Positions 1 through 6,879 of a stretch of DNA of 43,851 bases are shown here, piece by piece. Below the pieces are notes generated by a model. The model was not told the origin of the DNA. It worked only from the letters and a program-made list of their open reading frames with translations, and ran no database searches. This stretch comes from a virus: the IMG/VR virus record IMGVR_UViG_3300036104_000001, positions 1 to 43,851 of that record; one strand, written 5' to 3'. How positions within the stretch are numbered: the first letter of the stretch is position 1; each line of letters starts with the position of its first letter. The position numbers were made by a program, and so were the translations under genes.

Positions 1-123
1 GCCCCAAGCCATTCCGATGGTTCAAGTCGGCTGACGATATCCTGGCCAGCATCGAGCGCTTCTGTACCTTCAATACGCCAAGGGATGGTTTAGCGTGATG
101 AAGCGAACTTCTGGTTCAGGACA
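1..123 (+). mobile_element. IS630-family element, right end with transposase C-terminus
   Basis: Frame 3-98 on the plus strand ends in a peptide reading KPFRWFKSADDILASIERF, followed by a stop at 96-98. This matches the C-terminus typical of IS630-family DDE transposases (KPF-W-KSADxILASIxRF). After the stop, the sequence GCGAACTTCTGGTTCAGGAC (103-122 region) resembles an IS630-type terminal inverted repeat and runs to a CTA/TAG junction near 123-127. These elements target TA dinucleotides. Only the right end is in the window. It abuts a 5'-truncated gene, which suggests the element inserted into it or mediated a deletion. Confidence 0.72.
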
Positions 124-1353
124 CTAGTTGTCGGCACCCGTGCCTTTCCGGACGTCGTCGGCACGGCCGAGAAGCTCTTCACTGCCGTCGGTTTCCGGGT
201 CGATCTGGAGGAGGTCGCGCATCCGGAAGGACGCGTGCTCGTGTTCCACGTTCCATCGCGCCCGCGGGGAACGGCGTACCATCTGGGCGGAACCTACCTG
301 ATGCGCTCAGGCAGTTCGCTCGTGCCGATGACCGAGGATCAGCTGCGCCGCATCTTCGCTGAAGGCCAGCCCGACTGGCTTGAGCAGCATGCCCGAACAG
401 GCCTTGATGCACAGGCAGTGGTGGAGCTTCTCGACACGCAGGCCCTCTTCGAGCTGCTGAAGCTTCCCTACCCGACCGACCGAGCCGGCGTGATCGAACG
501 CCTTGTGAAGGAACGGCTGGTCGACGAGGGCCCTGACGGGCTGGCAGTGCGGCGGATCGGCGCGCTACTCCTCGCGAAGCAGCTGACCGACTTCCCGGAC
601 GTCTCCCGCAAGGCAGCACGGGTCGTCGTTTACAGCGGTCCATCGAAGCTGGAGACCAGACTCGACCAGCTCGGCTCGCGCGGCTATGCGGCCGGTTTTC
701 AGGGCCTCGTTCGGTTTGTGATGGGGCAACTTCCGCAGAACGAGATCATCAAGGACGCGCTGCGAACAGAAGTGAAGCTGGTGCCTGAGGTAGTGATCCG
801 TGAGCTGGTGGCGAACGCACTGATCCACCAAGATTTGTCGATCAGTGGCGCCTCAGTGATGATCGAGGCGTATGCGGATCGCATCGAAATATCGAATCCT
901 GGCGAGCCCATAGTCGAGGTTGCCCGCTTCATCGACGGCTATCAGTCCCGCAACGAGAGGCTGGCTGACTTGATGAGGCGGCTCGGCATATGCGAGGAGA
1001 AGGGAAGCGGTATTGACAGGGTGATCAATGCTGCCGAGGTCTACCAGCTTCCCGCGCCAGACTTTCGGGTAGGACATCGGCGGACGATGGTGACAATCTT
1101 CGGGCAGCGCCCCTTTGAAGCCATGGACTGCGAGGACCGAGTTCGGGCCTGCTACCAGCATGCTGCGCTGAGGTGGGTGATGTCGGAACGCATGACCAAC
1201 CAATCCCTCCGCGAGCGCTTCAGCCTTGCAGAATCGAAGGCTGCCATCGCTTCCCAGATCATCGCTGCCACTGTCGAGGCTGGTCTGATAAAGCCAGACG
1301 AGAAGGTCGGCGGATCACGGAAATTTGCCCGGTACCTTCCGTACTGGGCCTGA
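124..1353 (+). pseudogene. AlbA_2/HATPase_c_4 putative transcriptional regulator, 5'-truncated by an IS element
   Basis: The frame stays open from the IS630 junction to the stop at 1353. An internal GTG at 235 could restart translation (372 codons). The remaining N-terminal piece (VLVFHVPSRPRG...YLMRSGSS) is the end of an AlbA_2 (Schlafen-like) nucleic-acid-binding domain whose first half is missing. The middle carries the RecG-type HATPase_c_4 module: RELVANALIHQDLS, then DRIEISNPGEP and EEKGSGIDR. The C-terminus looks like a winged helix. Family members are ATP-binding transcriptional regulators, often in accessory regions. The open frame without an upstream start, directly against an IS end, indicates disruption. 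A shortened protein from 235 is possible. The gene runs opposite to the phage operon that converges on it. Confidence 0.75.
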
Positions 1354-1423
1354 CGTTCATCTTTGGTGAGGCAGCGTCGGCAGGCTTCAGTTGAGAGAAA
1401 GTGACGCGATATCCGCGACTTGT

Positions 1424-2133
1424 TTATTTAAGGCTTTCCCCGAGGACGTCTTCCGGACTGCGACGCGCGGCGCTGCCGGCGGCGAGGCCCATGCGCATGG
1501 CAAGCAGCAGTTCCGCTGCGACCCAGCCGGAGGCGCCCATCTCGCGGGAGGTGGCGAGCGCGGCCGGCATATCCAGGTCGAGGCCCGCCATGGTCGCCGT
1601 GGCGCAGGTGGTGCCGGCAGCCCAGGCTGCGGCGCCCTCGACACTGGCGGGCGCGTGGGCGGCGTAGGGGCAGGCCAGGCCGCAGTCGCGATCGAGGGCC
1701 GCGCAGCCGCGGCAGTAGTCAGGGCCCTGGCCGAAATGCCATTCGGCGCGGGCCCTTAGCCGTTTCCCTCCTGGGCCACTGCAGCAACCGGGCCGGTGGC
1801 ACGATCCCAGAAGGCGGCAGCCATCTCGTCCATGTCCATCAGGCGCTCGACGGCCTCGGGGGAGAGCGGCAGCGGCTTGCCGGCGGCGTCGCCCACCCCT
1901 TCCCAGGCCTTGACGGCATGGCGGGCCAGCGCCTTGACCAGGAAGGCGAAGGCGAGGCCGCGCGCCACGTCGGGGTCAAGGTTGGCGTCCGCGGCTCGCA
2001 CCGCGCCGAGGCGACGGGCGGAGCCGGCCTGGGCTGCGGCCATCACGGCGGTTGTGACGGGGCGGATTTCGACACGCACGCCGCGCGGTAGGTCGAGCCA
2101 ATAGGGTTCAGTGGGAAGGTCGAGGGTAAGCAT
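1424..2133 (-). CDS. tail assembly chaperone, frameshifted long form (GT-type)
   Basis: This is the predicted -1 frameshift product of the tail assembly chaperone. Zero-frame translation from 2133 reaches the heptamer GGGAAAC (minus strand, 1768-1762). A -1 slip there enters a frame open for 112 codons to TAA at 1424. The extension is protein-like and cysteine-rich: EWHFGQGPDYCRGCAALD, then DCGLACPY and an Ala-rich helical region. In lambda, gpG and gpGT arise the same way at GGGAAAG, and the long form binds the tape measure protein. The extension has no convincing start of its own; the first ATG lies well inside it. The four closely spaced cysteines could bind a metal. Inference from sequence only. 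Confidence 0.66.
1756..2133 (-). CDS. phage tail assembly chaperone (short form)
   Basis: A 125-residue protein, starting MLTLDLPTEPYWLDLP, that resembles tail assembly chaperones of alphaproteobacterial siphophages. Such proteins coat the tape measure protein during tail assembly and are not in the virion. The ATG at 2133 is preferred over the upstream in-frame ATG at 2151 because AAGGAG sits 7-8 bases before it. The stop TAA (1756-1758) comes one codon after the slippery heptamer described for the long form. The gene lies downstream of the tail tube gene, as expected, but the toxin-antitoxin pair at 2189-2885 separates them. Confidence 0.72.
   Translation of the reverse strand: MLTLDLPTEPYWLDLPRGVRVEIRPVTTAVMAAAQAGSARRLGAVRAADANLDPDVARGLAFAFLVKALARHAVKAWEGVGDAAGKPLPLSPEAVERLMDMDEMAAAFWDRATGPVAAVAQEGNG
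1762..1768 (-). promoter_or_regulatory. slippery heptamer for -1 ribosomal frameshifting
   Basis: Read on the minus strand, the sequence is G GGA AAC in the chaperone frame. This fits the X XXY YYZ rule and differs from the lambda G/T site GGGAAAG only in its last base. The zero-frame stop follows one codon later (GGC TAA), and the -1 frame is open for more than 100 codons. No downstream pseudoknot was modelled. Confidence 0.62.
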
Positions 2134-2188
2134 GGAAATCCGCTCCTTCATGGGTTATGTAGGTTACGCAGTTTAAGGAGTGCGACCG

Positions 2189-2455
2189 ATGCCCGAGCCG
2201 ATGCTCAAGGTGGGCGCTGCCGAGGCCCAGCGGAACTTCGGCCTCTACCAGGACAAGGCGCTGGTCCAGCCGGTCGCCATCACCCGCAATGGGCGAACGC
2301 GGACGGTAATGATCTCGATCGAGGAATATGAACGCCTCAAGCGCCGCGACCGCCAGGTATTCCGGACGGAGGACATGCCGCAGGAGTGGGTGGACGCGAT
2401 CATGTCAGCCGAACCGCCGGAGGACGCCAAGCAGTTCAATCATGAGGTCGAGTAG
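2189..2455 (+). CDS. Phd/YefM-type antitoxin
   Basis: An 88-residue protein with the Phd/YefM fold signature: an N-terminal stretch KVGAAEAQRNFGLYQDKAL, then VAITRNGRTRTVMISIEEYERL, and an acidic C-terminal tail ending EDAKQFNHEVE. The N-terminal half of such antitoxins binds DNA and represses its own promoter; the tail wraps the toxin. AAGGAG at 2175-2180 sits 8 bases before the ATG at 2189, which favours this start over GTG 2180. The gene overlaps the toxin start at 2442. It runs on the plus strand against the phage tail operon, so it needs its own promoter in the 2134-2175 gap. Confidence 0.82.
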   Translation: MPEPMLKVGAAEAQRNFGLYQDKALVQPVAITRNGRTRTVMISIEEYERLKRRDRQVFRTEDMPQEWVDAIMSAEPPEDAKQFNHEVE

Positions 2456-2885
2456 CCCAGCGCTGCCGCGCGTCGGCGACGTCATCCGCTACGTTCATCT
2501 GTGGAGCCACGAGCACGACGCCGGCCGCGAGGATGGTTCCAAGGATCGCCCGGTCACGGCGCTCGCAGTGGCCGTGACGAACGAGGGACGCGGCGACGTC
2601 TTCGTCTTTCCCATCACCTCGACGTCACCGACAGAGCCTGGCGCCGGGCTGGAGATACCCGCGGCGACACGAGCACGGCTTGGCCTTCAGGCAGAGCCAT
2701 GCTGGGTGCTGGTGTCCGAGGCGAACCGCTTTAGTTGGCCGGGACCTGATGTTCGCCCGATCGGCTCCGCCGAAGGCTCGTTCATCTATGGCACGCTGCC
2801 GGAGGGCTTCATGCGGCGCGTCAAGGAGGCCTTTGCGGCGCGACTGACGACGCAAGGGAGCCGCGTCATCCGCCGCACCGAGTAG
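2442..2885 (+). CDS. PemK/MazF-like toxin
   Basis: A 147-residue protein whose ATG lies inside the end of the antitoxin gene (14-bp overlap). It starts GDVIRYVHLWSHEHDAGRED and continues with GSKDRPVTALAVAV, FVFPITS and CWVLVSEANRFSWP. This pattern is shared with the alphaproteobacterial PemK/MazF-like growth inhibitors, which are ribosome-independent mRNA endoribonucleases in characterised members. It is somewhat longer than E. coli MazF (111 residues). The MazF-like call rests on the GD-I/KDRP motif pattern and on its Phd partner. The gene converges on the tail tube gene, whose stop is only 3 bases beyond its own. Confidence 0.75.
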   Translation: MRSSSPALPRVGDVIRYVHLWSHEHDAGREDGSKDRPVTALAVAVTNEGRGDVFVFPITSTSPTEPGAGLEIPAATRARLGLQAEPCWVLVSEANRFSWPGPDVRPIGSAEGSFIYGTLPEGFMRRVKEAFAARLTTQGSRVIRRTE

Positions 2886-2888
2886 CGA

Positions 2889-3842
2889 TCACGCGTATTC
2901 CGTCCCAGCCTGCTGATTGCGCAGCACAGCCGTCATCATCCGCGTCGCCGTCGCGTTGAATGCGGCCCTAAAGTCAAAGCTGGCCTCGACCCCGGCTGGT
3001 CCCTCGATCGGCGTCTTAGCGAGCGCCAGATAGACCTCGTGCAGCGTGATGGTCAGGCTGCGGTTGGCGTCGATGGTGAAGGCCAGGGCGAATTCCGCCG
3101 AGGTGCCGGCCTGCGCCTGGGCAAGCAGCGTGGTGTTCTCGAACCGCACCGTGACCTGGCCGGTGCAGCGGGCGATGCCGGGATCCACGCCCTCGACACG
3201 GCGATCGGCGCGGATGGTGCGCACCGCCTCCATGCCATTGGCATAGGTGAGCCGCGCCCCGGTGACCTGCGCCAGCGCCACGCTGTTGCGGACAATGCTG
3301 CCCTGGGCCTTGTTGAAAGCCGTGTAGGCGGCGCTGGTCGGCGTCCCGCCGGACGTGGCACCGGTCCGCGCCGATCCCTGGCCCAGCAGCCCGAAGGTCG
3401 CCGTCGCCGCGCCGGTAGGCGTGAAGTCCATCTCCATCGTATCGGCGCGCACGCCGGTGCACACATCGAAGGACGGCACGTCTGGATAGCCGATCTCCAT
3501 CGCGTTGCTCGGCAGCGAGGCCGCGCCTGAACCGAATGTATGGATGAAGTTGGTGGTGCCAGTGGTCACCGGCGCGCCGAGAAGCAGCCGCAGCCAGTGG
3601 CCGATATTGATCAGGTCGACCGGCACCACCGCCCGGCCAGCGACGGTCACCGTGTCCATGAAGGGTGCTGCGGGATCGCGGTTGCTGCCGACGCCGATGA
3701 CGTCGGCATCCAATAGCGGCTGCTCGGCGCCGAGGTCGCAGGACAGGAACGGCATGCGTCGCCAGTTGCCGCCAGGCGCCGTGCCGTAGGTGGATTCGGG
3801 AAAGGTCAGCAGGCGGCAATTCGCGCCGATGGCACGGGGCAT
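2889..3842 (-). CDS. phage tail tube protein
   Basis: A 317-residue protein (MPRAIGANCRLLTFPESTYG) of the phage tail tube/major tail protein type. It has a GTAPGGNWRRMPFLSCDLG segment near the N-terminus and is rich in Thr, Ala and Gly with predicted beta structure. Tail tube proteins stack as hexameric rings to form the siphovirus tail channel. AGGAG lies 6-7 bases before the ATG at 3842, after a 21-bp gap from the preceding gene. Position after the tail completion gene and before the chaperone supports the call. Confidence 0.8.
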   Translation of the reverse strand: MPRAIGANCRLLTFPESTYGTAPGGNWRRMPFLSCDLGAEQPLLDADVIGVGSNRDPAAPFMDTVTVAGRAVVPVDLINIGHWLRLLLGAPVTTGTTNFIHTFGSGAASLPSNAMEIGYPDVPSFDVCTGVRADTMEMDFTPTGAATATFGLLGQGSARTGATSGGTPTSAAYTAFNKAQGSIVRNSVALAQVTGARLTYANGMEAVRTIRADRRVEGVDPGIARCTGQVTVRFENTTLLAQAQAGTSAEFALAFTIDANRSLTITLHEVYLALAKTPIEGPAGVEASFDFRAAFNATATRMMTAVLRNQQAGTEYA

Positions 3843-3863
3843 GGGCTTTCTCCTGGATGCGGA

Positions 3864-4310
3864 TCAGGCCAGCGGCGAACCGGCGACGGTGAACCAGAGG
3901 GTGACGGGGATGGCGGCGGCACGGGCCGCGGCAGCGCCTTCGAATTCGACATCCTCGAAGGACGCGCTGCCCGGCTGCGCCCATTCGACGGCGCTGCCGA
4001 GGGTGCGGTTTGCGGTGATGGCCGCGGCGATGTCCACGAGCACAGCATCGAGCAAGGCATTGCGCGCGGCCGGCGTGGCGCCGGCGACGGTGATCTCGAC
4101 CTCAGCGCGATGCTCGATCTGCCAGGCCAGGGGCGAGAGGATCGGCGTCTCTTCGACCGTCTCGCCATCGCGGACGACCACCAGCCCGCCCGGTGGGATG
4201 CGCTGCGGAATGGTCTCGCCGCGCAGGACGACCGTTGCTGGATTCCGGGCGGCCAGCGACGCGACCAGCCGGCTGTGCAGCGCCGCGATGGCGGTCTCGC
4301 GCGCGCTCAT
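3864..4310 (-). CDS. tail completion/minor tail protein-like (tail terminator position)
   Basis: A 148-residue protein (MSARETAIAALHSRLVASLA). The N-terminal helix, the strand VVLRGETIPQRIPPGGLVVVRDG and the central segment WQIEHRAEVEITVAG fit the small proteins that sit just before the tail tube gene in siphophages. These are often annotated as tail completion or minor tail protein and cap the tail tube at the head end. ATG 4310 overlaps the preceding stop (ATGA), so translation is probably coupled. The family call rests mainly on position and the alternating alpha/beta pattern. Confidence 0.6.
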   Translation of the reverse strand: MSARETAIAALHSRLVASLAARNPATVVLRGETIPQRIPPGGLVVVRDGETVEETPILSPLAWQIEHRAEVEITVAGATPAARNALLDAVLVDIAAAITANRTLGSAVEWAQPGSASFEDVEFEGAAAARAAAIPVTLWFTVAGSPLA

Positions 4311-4435
4311 GACCACCCCAGCATGGCTGCGAAGAAACGGCCGGTGATCCAGGTGAGAGCCAGGCAGAACGGGATGGCGAGCCAGGACAGCACGACCAGC
4401 CCGAGCAGCAGGAGGAGGCGACCGCGCATAGTCAT
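4307..4435 (-). CDS. small single-span membrane protein
   Basis: A 42-residue ORF (MTMRGRLLLLLGLVVLSW) linked by ATGA overlaps to both neighbours: its start overlaps the DUF6441 stop, and its stop overlaps the start at 4310. The sequence has a basic N-terminus, a hydrophobic stretch at residues 6-26 and a second hydrophobic patch before GRFFAAMLGWS. The size and topology resemble phage small membrane proteins of lysis or superinfection type, but no family is recognised. The double overlap is the main reason to believe it is translated. Confidence 0.55.
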   Translation of the reverse strand: MTMRGRLLLLLGLVVLSWLAIPFCLALTWITGRFFAAMLGWS

Positions 4436-5157
4436 GCGGCCCTCCCGCTCTCGCGTTCCCAAGCCGCCACGAAGCGCCCCGGCAGGCGGCGGAGCCCGCG
4501 CTCGGCGGCACCGCGCACGTCGAGCCGTTTGGCGAGCTTTACCTGGGGCAGAAGGAGAAACATCGGCACCATTCCCTGCTCCAGCAGCCCGCGCGCCCAG
4601 GCCTCGCGGCCCTTGCGGTTGCCGGTGCCGACTTCCGTCACGCCGCCGGCGACCAGCCGGGTGCGTCGCCGCCGCCCGGTCTGCTCGCCCTGGCGGAGCG
4701 GCAGGCACCACACAAAGCCGCGGCCCGACTTGAACGGCCTCAGAAAGGCCTGGCCGGAGGCAACCATCTGCGCCGGCGTCACGCGCATGCCCTTCTCCCC
4801 GCGGCCACGCCGCCCCCGCGCCGCGTTGAAGCCGGTCGGGATGGCGAGGAACTTGCCGCCACCCTTGGCGCGGATCAGCGCGCCACGCTCGAAGGCGTCG
4901 ATGACGTTCGGCACCTTGGTGAAGACCAACCCAGCCGGCCGCAGCGACTGCCCTGTCCGCGGGAAGATCATAGACCGCCACGCATTGGCGATGCCGCGGG
5001 CATTGCCACCGAAGGCGCCCGTCACCTGTCGGCGCAGATCAGCCTTCACCTGCTCCGTCTCGCCGCGGATGGCGGTCATCGCCGCACGCTCTCCCGCCCT
5101 TATCTCATCGGCCAGCACCTGGCGCAGGTCGCCGACAATGCTCGCACCAAGCCTCAT
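4432..5157 (-). CDS. DUF6441 family phage protein
   Basis: A 241-residue basic protein starting MRLGASIVGDLRQVLADEIR. A helical N-terminus is followed by WRSMIFPRTGQSLRPAGLVF, a Gly/Lys-rich segment and FLLLPQVKLAKRLDVRG. The pattern and length match DUF6441 proteins, found in head-tail connection regions of alphaproteobacterial phages and often annotated as minor tail or head morphogenesis proteins. The molecular role is not established. It lies 3 bp after the holin-like gene and overlaps the next small gene. Confidence 0.66.
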   Translation of the reverse strand: MRLGASIVGDLRQVLADEIRAGERAAMTAIRGETEQVKADLRRQVTGAFGGNARGIANAWRSMIFPRTGQSLRPAGLVFTKVPNVIDAFERGALIRAKGGGKFLAIPTGFNAARGRRGRGEKGMRVTPAQMVASGQAFLRPFKSGRGFVWCLPLRQGEQTGRRRRTRLVAGGVTEVGTGNRKGREAWARGLLEQGMVPMFLLLPQVKLAKRLDVRGAAERGLRRLPGRFVAAWERESGRAA

Positions 5158-5160
5158 GGA

Positions 5161-5460
5161 TCAGCGCCCGCCGAATTTGCGGCTGAGGATCCGCAGCAGC
5201 AGGTCATGCAGCGCGGCATAGCCGAGCGTGCCGGCAAGCCACGCCACAGCAAAGAGCCACCATCCTTCGAGGGCAAAGGCATGGGCAATCAGCCATGCCC
5301 CGGTTCCCAGGCTGCCACCAGCCAGTGCGTGCAATAGATAGGCGCGGGTGAGGAGCGGCCGGTCGCTGGTCGTAAACCGCGCCATCGCCCCGAGCGCCCC
5401 CAGGGCGCCGGCGAGCAGCGCCTCGCCGACAATGCCACCGATGCGCTCCGGGTCGATCAT
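5161..5460 (-). CDS. holin-like membrane protein
   Basis: A 99-residue protein (MIDPERIGGIVGEALLAGAL). It has about three hydrophobic segments (residues roughly 8-28, 40-60 and 63-85) and a basic C-terminal tail LRILSRKFGGR. This topology is typical of class I holins, which perforate the inner membrane at lysis. AGGAG sits 6-7 bases upstream of the ATG at 5460. A longer frame to 5499 exists but would run into the preceding gene. It lies one gene downstream of the transglycosylase-like protein, giving a possible lysis or virion-entry group inside the head-tail module. Confidence 0.55.
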   Translation of the reverse strand: MIDPERIGGIVGEALLAGALGALGAMARFTTSDRPLLTRAYLLHALAGGSLGTGAWLIAHAFALEGWWLFAVAWLAGTLGYAALHDLLLRILSRKFGGR

Positions 5461-5470
5461 GGCGGTGCTC

Positions 5471-5779
5471 CTATCGGCGGCAGAAGACGCGCCAGGCAAT
5501 GCCGGTGGCGTCCCGCTCGGCGTGCTGGACGGTCAGGATGTCGGCGCCGAGGGTGAAAGTGTCGTCCGCATCGACTGTGGGCAGCATGGCGATCGCCACG
5601 GACAACACGTCGCTGGCCTGAATGACGCTGCTGCCGAAGGCATCGCCGAGCCGGTCCGGTGCCGACCGGACCACGCGGAGCAGGAACGGAGGCCCGGTCC
5701 CGCCTGCGCGGTGGGTCGCATCTGCGCCGATGTTCGGATCTGCGGCCAGGGCATCCATGGCCGCGGCGAAGGCGTTCAC
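5471..5779 (-). CDS. head-tail joining protein, gpFII-like
   Basis: A 102-residue protein beginning VNAFAAAMDALAADPNIGAD from GTG 5779, which overlaps the preceding stop (GTGA). It contains FLLRVVRSAPDRLGDAFGSS, then VLSVAIAMLPTVDADDTF and a C-terminal beta segment ending TGIAWRVFCRR. Size, beta-rich pattern and place fit the small head-tail joining proteins of lambda gpFII type, which complete the connector before tail attachment. A longer frame to 6052 is a shadow of the upstream gene. Confidence 0.58.
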   Translation of the reverse strand: MNAFAAAMDALAADPNIGADATHRAGGTGPPFLLRVVRSAPDRLGDAFGSSVIQASDVLSVAIAMLPTVDADDTFTLGADILTVQHAERDATGIAWRVFCRR

Positions 5780-6414
5780 GCCGGCCGCCGCAGCCGCCAG
5801 GCGAGGACGCCGACCACTGCCGCCACGATGACCACGATGGCGACAGCCGGCGCCAGGGTGCCGAGCGCCTGGATCGCCGGTGCGGCCTGCGCGACGGTGG
5901 CGGCGATCCCGGCCGCACCCACCAACAGCGCGCCGCGGCCGGTGCCGGTGATGGCGGCCACTTCGCGCAGAGTCGCGGGCTGTGCCGGAGGGACACCCGC
6001 GAGCGTCAGCGCGCGGTCGATCACCGTGGCCGGATAGGCCAGCCCGGCGCATTCATGGTGGATGATGGCCTCCACCAGCGGGCGGAGATGATCGTGCCGA
6101 TGCAGGTCGATCGCATCGTCCGCCCCGACGCCGATCCGCCGCGCCACCACCGTGGTATAGGCTGCGGTGTCGTTCTCCAGCTTGGGCGCCCATCGCTCGA
6201 TGATCGCCCGCGGCGTGCGCAGCTTGTGCCGGTCCTGGTAGGTAACCAGCAGGGCCGCCAAAGCACGGATGCCGAACTCATGGCTGGTAAAGCGGCAGAA
6301 CCGCCCATCCGACGCCGGCTCGGCCAGCCCCTGCCACTTGTTGGCGGGAACGTGCTCGATATTGCCCGGGTTGCGGTTGCGATAGCCCCGCGTGGCCTTG
6401 GGATCGATGCTCAT
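5776..6414 (-). CDS. phage structural protein, P5/transglycosylase-like, with C-terminal membrane segment
   Basis: A 212-residue protein (MSIDPKATRGYRNRNPGNIE). It has the RNxNPGNI start, a central GIRALAALLVTYQDRH and WAPKLENDTAAYTTVV, then AIIHHECAGLAYP, which mark the phage virion structural protein P5-like/lytic transglycosylase-like group. Such proteins may locally open peptidoglycan during entry or lysis. The C-terminal 70 residues are Ala-rich and end in a transmembrane helix plus a basic WRLRRPA tail, suggesting anchoring. ATG 6414 overlaps the DUF2190 stop. Enzymatic activity is inferred from family resemblance only. Confidence 0.66.
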   Translation of the reverse strand: MSIDPKATRGYRNRNPGNIEHVPANKWQGLAEPASDGRFCRFTSHEFGIRALAALLVTYQDRHKLRTPRAIIERWAPKLENDTAAYTTVVARRIGVGADDAIDLHRHDHLRPLVEAIIHHECAGLAYPATVIDRALTLAGVPPAQPATLREVAAITGTGRGALLVGAAGIAATVAQAAPAIQALGTLAPAVAIVVIVAAVVGVLAWRLRRPA

Positions 6415-6758
6415 GCGCCGGACGCCGGAACGCGCAGCAGCACGGCGCGGACGGTGGTGTCCGCGGCCAGCGCCGCCGCAGTCGCGAGGCCCACCTGGAA
6501 ATTGCCGGTGGCGGTGGTGGTCAGGCGCCGGTTGGTGTTGTCCCAGAAGAGCCGCGCGCCGGCGGTAATGGCTAGTGCCGGCTCCTTGGTGAGGTCGAAG
6601 ACGCCCTTGGTCTGGCATTCGATGACGGCGTTTTGCACGCCATCGACTGCGGCCACGCCGAAGAGTGCGCCGACCAGGACGCCCTGGCCTGAGGTGACGC
6701 CGCCCACATAGGGGACGGCCAGCGCCAGGCTGTCGCCGGGCTGGATATAGTTGCGCAT
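6411..6758 (-). CDS. DUF2190 family capsid decoration-type protein
   Basis: A 115-residue protein starting MRNYIQPGDSLALAVPYVGG, then VTSGQGVLVGALFGVAAVDG and FDLTKEPALAITAGARLFWD, typical of DUF2190. The family includes head decoration or cement-like proteins encoded just after the major capsid gene, and the location here is exactly that. The ATG at 6758 follows GGAGA. An in-frame extension to 6899 overlaps the capsid gene and has no such signal. Confidence 0.75.
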   Translation of the reverse strand: MRNYIQPGDSLALAVPYVGGVTSGQGVLVGALFGVAAVDGVQNAVIECQTKGVFDLTKEPALAITAGARLFWDNTNRRLTTTATGNFQVGLATAAALAADTTVRAVLLRVPASGA

Positions 6759-6879
6759 GGGGATGAGGTCTCCAGAAACGCAGAAGGCGCCCCGAAGGAC
6801 GCCCTCTGCATGGATTGACGATGGGTAGGCTGGTGGTCGGCGACGGGGATCAGGTACCCGGGTTGAACCACGCGCCGCG

